The position numbers and the translations under genes were made by a program. The notes beneath the pieces were generated by a model that searched no databases, was not told the origin of the DNA, and saw only the letters and a program-made list of their open reading frames with translations. DNA of 5,887 nucleotides from an uncultured Dechloromonas sp. (lineage in GTDB: Bacteria > Pseudomonadota > Gammaproteobacteria > Burkholderiales > Rhodocyclaceae), in NCBI GenBank assembly GCA_946477505.1, contig CAMKYP010000262.1:1-5887 (forward strand), written 5' to 3'. Below are positions 5,024 through 5,887 of this stretch, piece by piece. Position 1 is the stretch's first letter, and each line of letters starts with the position of its first letter.

Positions 5024-5682
5024 GGCACGTAGTGTTGCACGGCATCGGCATGACTTCACAGCGTACCCGGGCGCGCATGATCGAACGGCTGCGCGAGAAG
5101 GGGATCCGCAACGAGGCTGTCCTGAAAGCCATGGCAGCGGTGCCGCGTCATGTCTTCGTGGAAGAGGCTTTGGCTTCGCGGGCTTATGAAGATACGGCCC
5201 TGCCGCTCGGCATGGGGCAGACAATCTCGCAGCCATACGTTGTCGCCCGGATGATAGAGCTCTTGCTCAACGGCCGGAATACCTTGGGCAAGACGCTGGA
5301 GATCGGTGCCGGTTGCGGCTATCAGGCCGCCGTGCTGGCGCAGTTGACGAACGAGGTCTATGCTGTCGAACGCTTGGGGCAGTTGCTGGAGAAGGCAAAG
5401 GCCAACATGCGAACTTTGCAGCAGTTCAATGTTCGTCTCAAGCATGCCGATGGACAGTTTGGATTACCCGAGGCCGGGCCGTTCGACAGCATCATTGTTG
5501 CCGCTGCCGGTACTCAAGTGCCGCCCGCGCTGCTGCAGCAATTGGCGCCGGGCGGACGTCTGGTCTTGCCAGTAGGGGCTGGTGAGCAGTATCTTAGTTT
5601 CATTGAGCATACGGCACAGGGCTATATCGAAACCCGCCTTGATGCCGTGCGCTTCGTCCCGCTCTTGTCAGGAACACAATGA
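5020..5682 (+). CDS. pcm: Protein-L-isoaspartate O-methyltransferase
   Basis: Uses S-adenosylmethionine to methylate isoaspartyl residues so that damaged proteins revert to normal aspartate linkage. From GTG 5020 it has 220 residues. VPRHVFV (41-47) and GQTISQP (66-72) are family signatures. LEIGAGCGYQ (93-102) is SAM motif I, AVERL (115-119) binds the SAM ribose, FDSIIV (155-160) is a later motif, and RFVPL (211-215) is near the C-terminus. GTG 5020 is chosen because it forms a GTGA overlap with the surE stop and keeps a GIGMTSQRTR block that I recall as common in betaproteobacterial Pcm. ATG 5050 (210 residues, aligning with the start of E. coli Pcm) and GTG 5011 are alternatives. It overlaps the following lipoprotein gene by ATGA. 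Confidence 0.95.
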   Translation: MRHVVLHGIGMTSQRTRARMIERLREKGIRNEAVLKAMAAVPRHVFVEEALASRAYEDTALPLGMGQTISQPYVVARMIELLLNGRNTLGKTLEIGAGCGYQAAVLAQLTNEVYAVERLGQLLEKAKANMRTLQQFNVRLKHADGQFGLPEAGPFDSIIVAAAGTQVPPALLQQLAPGGRLVLPVGAGEQYLSFIEHTAQGYIETRLDAVRFVPLLSGTQ

Positions 5683-5887
5683 TTCGTTTTTTCGCTGCAA
5701 TTATTCCGACTGTATTGCTGACCGGTTGTCTTTCCCAGCAGCCGGCTCCCGCCGTGGATCGGGTGGGAAGCACGTCGCCTCGTACATCAGCGCAGGCTCA
5801 GCCGGTCGGTCCGGGCTACTACACCGTAAAGCGCGGGGATACGCTATACCGTATCGCGCTCGACAACGGGCAGGATCACCGTGACAT
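5679..5887 (+). CDS. nlpD: NlpD-like LysM lipoprotein, 5' part only
   Basis: The reading frame starts at ATG 5679, sharing ATGA with the end of pcm, and is still open after 69 codons at the window edge. Residues 1-17 are a lipoprotein signal: Arg3, the hydrophobic FFAAIIPTVLL, and lipobox Leu-Thr-Gly-Cys with lipidated Cys17. Leu at +2 predicts outer-membrane sorting. A flexible Pro/Ser/Gln stretch (18-46) leads into the start of a LysM peptidoglycan-binding domain (YYTVKRGDTLYRIALDNGQD, 47-66). Family members end in a degraded LytM/M23 peptidase domain that activates amidases for cell separation; that part lies beyond the window. Position after surE-pcm is the standard nlpD location, often followed by rpoS. 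Confidence 0.9.
   Translation, partial: MIRFFAAIIPTVLLTGCLSQQPAPAVDRVGSTSPRTSAQAQPVGPGYYTVKRGDTLYRIALDNGQDHRD

Overview
The window is the right-hand end of an integrated mobile element (about 1-3865) joined to an ordinary bacterial chromosome (about 3866-5887). The chromosomal side carries an H-NS-family gene followed by surE, pcm and the start of an nlpD-like lipoprotein gene. The surE-pcm-nlpD order, which usually runs on into rpoS, is typical of Beta- and Gammaproteobacteria. The H-NS type and the GIGMTSQRTR start of Pcm lean to a betaproteobacterium, perhaps Rhodocyclales-like. That placement is inference.

Element side. Four rightward genes overlap end to end (by 4, 47 and 13 bases) and look like one operon. 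They are a ParM/StbA-like actin-fold ATPase (start at or beyond the window edge), a 92-residue protein with an acidic tail that could be its adaptor, a 174-residue protein with a CFI-box, and a 184-residue membrane-anchored PD-(D/E)XK protein with a Cas4-like cysteine cluster. The motifs of the last two are complementary: the first holds the N-terminal cysteine and G-x3-H motif of a Cas4/RecB-type nuclease, and the second holds the D, E-x-K, Q and three C-terminal cysteines. They look like one nuclease fold divided between two genes. A P4-type tyrosine integrase is transcribed leftward toward them, and its 3' end overlaps the nuclease gene antisense by 138 bases.

Junction (3635-3964). Upstream of int are a candidate promoter, two direct GGGGGAAC repeats that could be recombinase arm sites, and the last 34 bases of a tRNA-Pro-like gene including CCA (3832-3865). 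These are followed by an intrinsic terminator that probably once served that tRNA. The 5' half of the tRNA is not here, so this is the attachment-site copy at the distal junction. The intact tRNA is expected at the other end of the element, outside the window.

Chromosome side. The H-NS-family gene has a perfect Shine-Dalgarno, preceded by a 10-bp AT-rich inverted repeat. It lies 3 bases before surE. surE overlaps pcm by GTGA, and pcm overlaps nlpD by ATGA, so translation is probably coupled. The operon combines a nucleoid protein, a stationary-phase nucleotidase, a protein-repair methyltransferase and an envelope lipoprotein.
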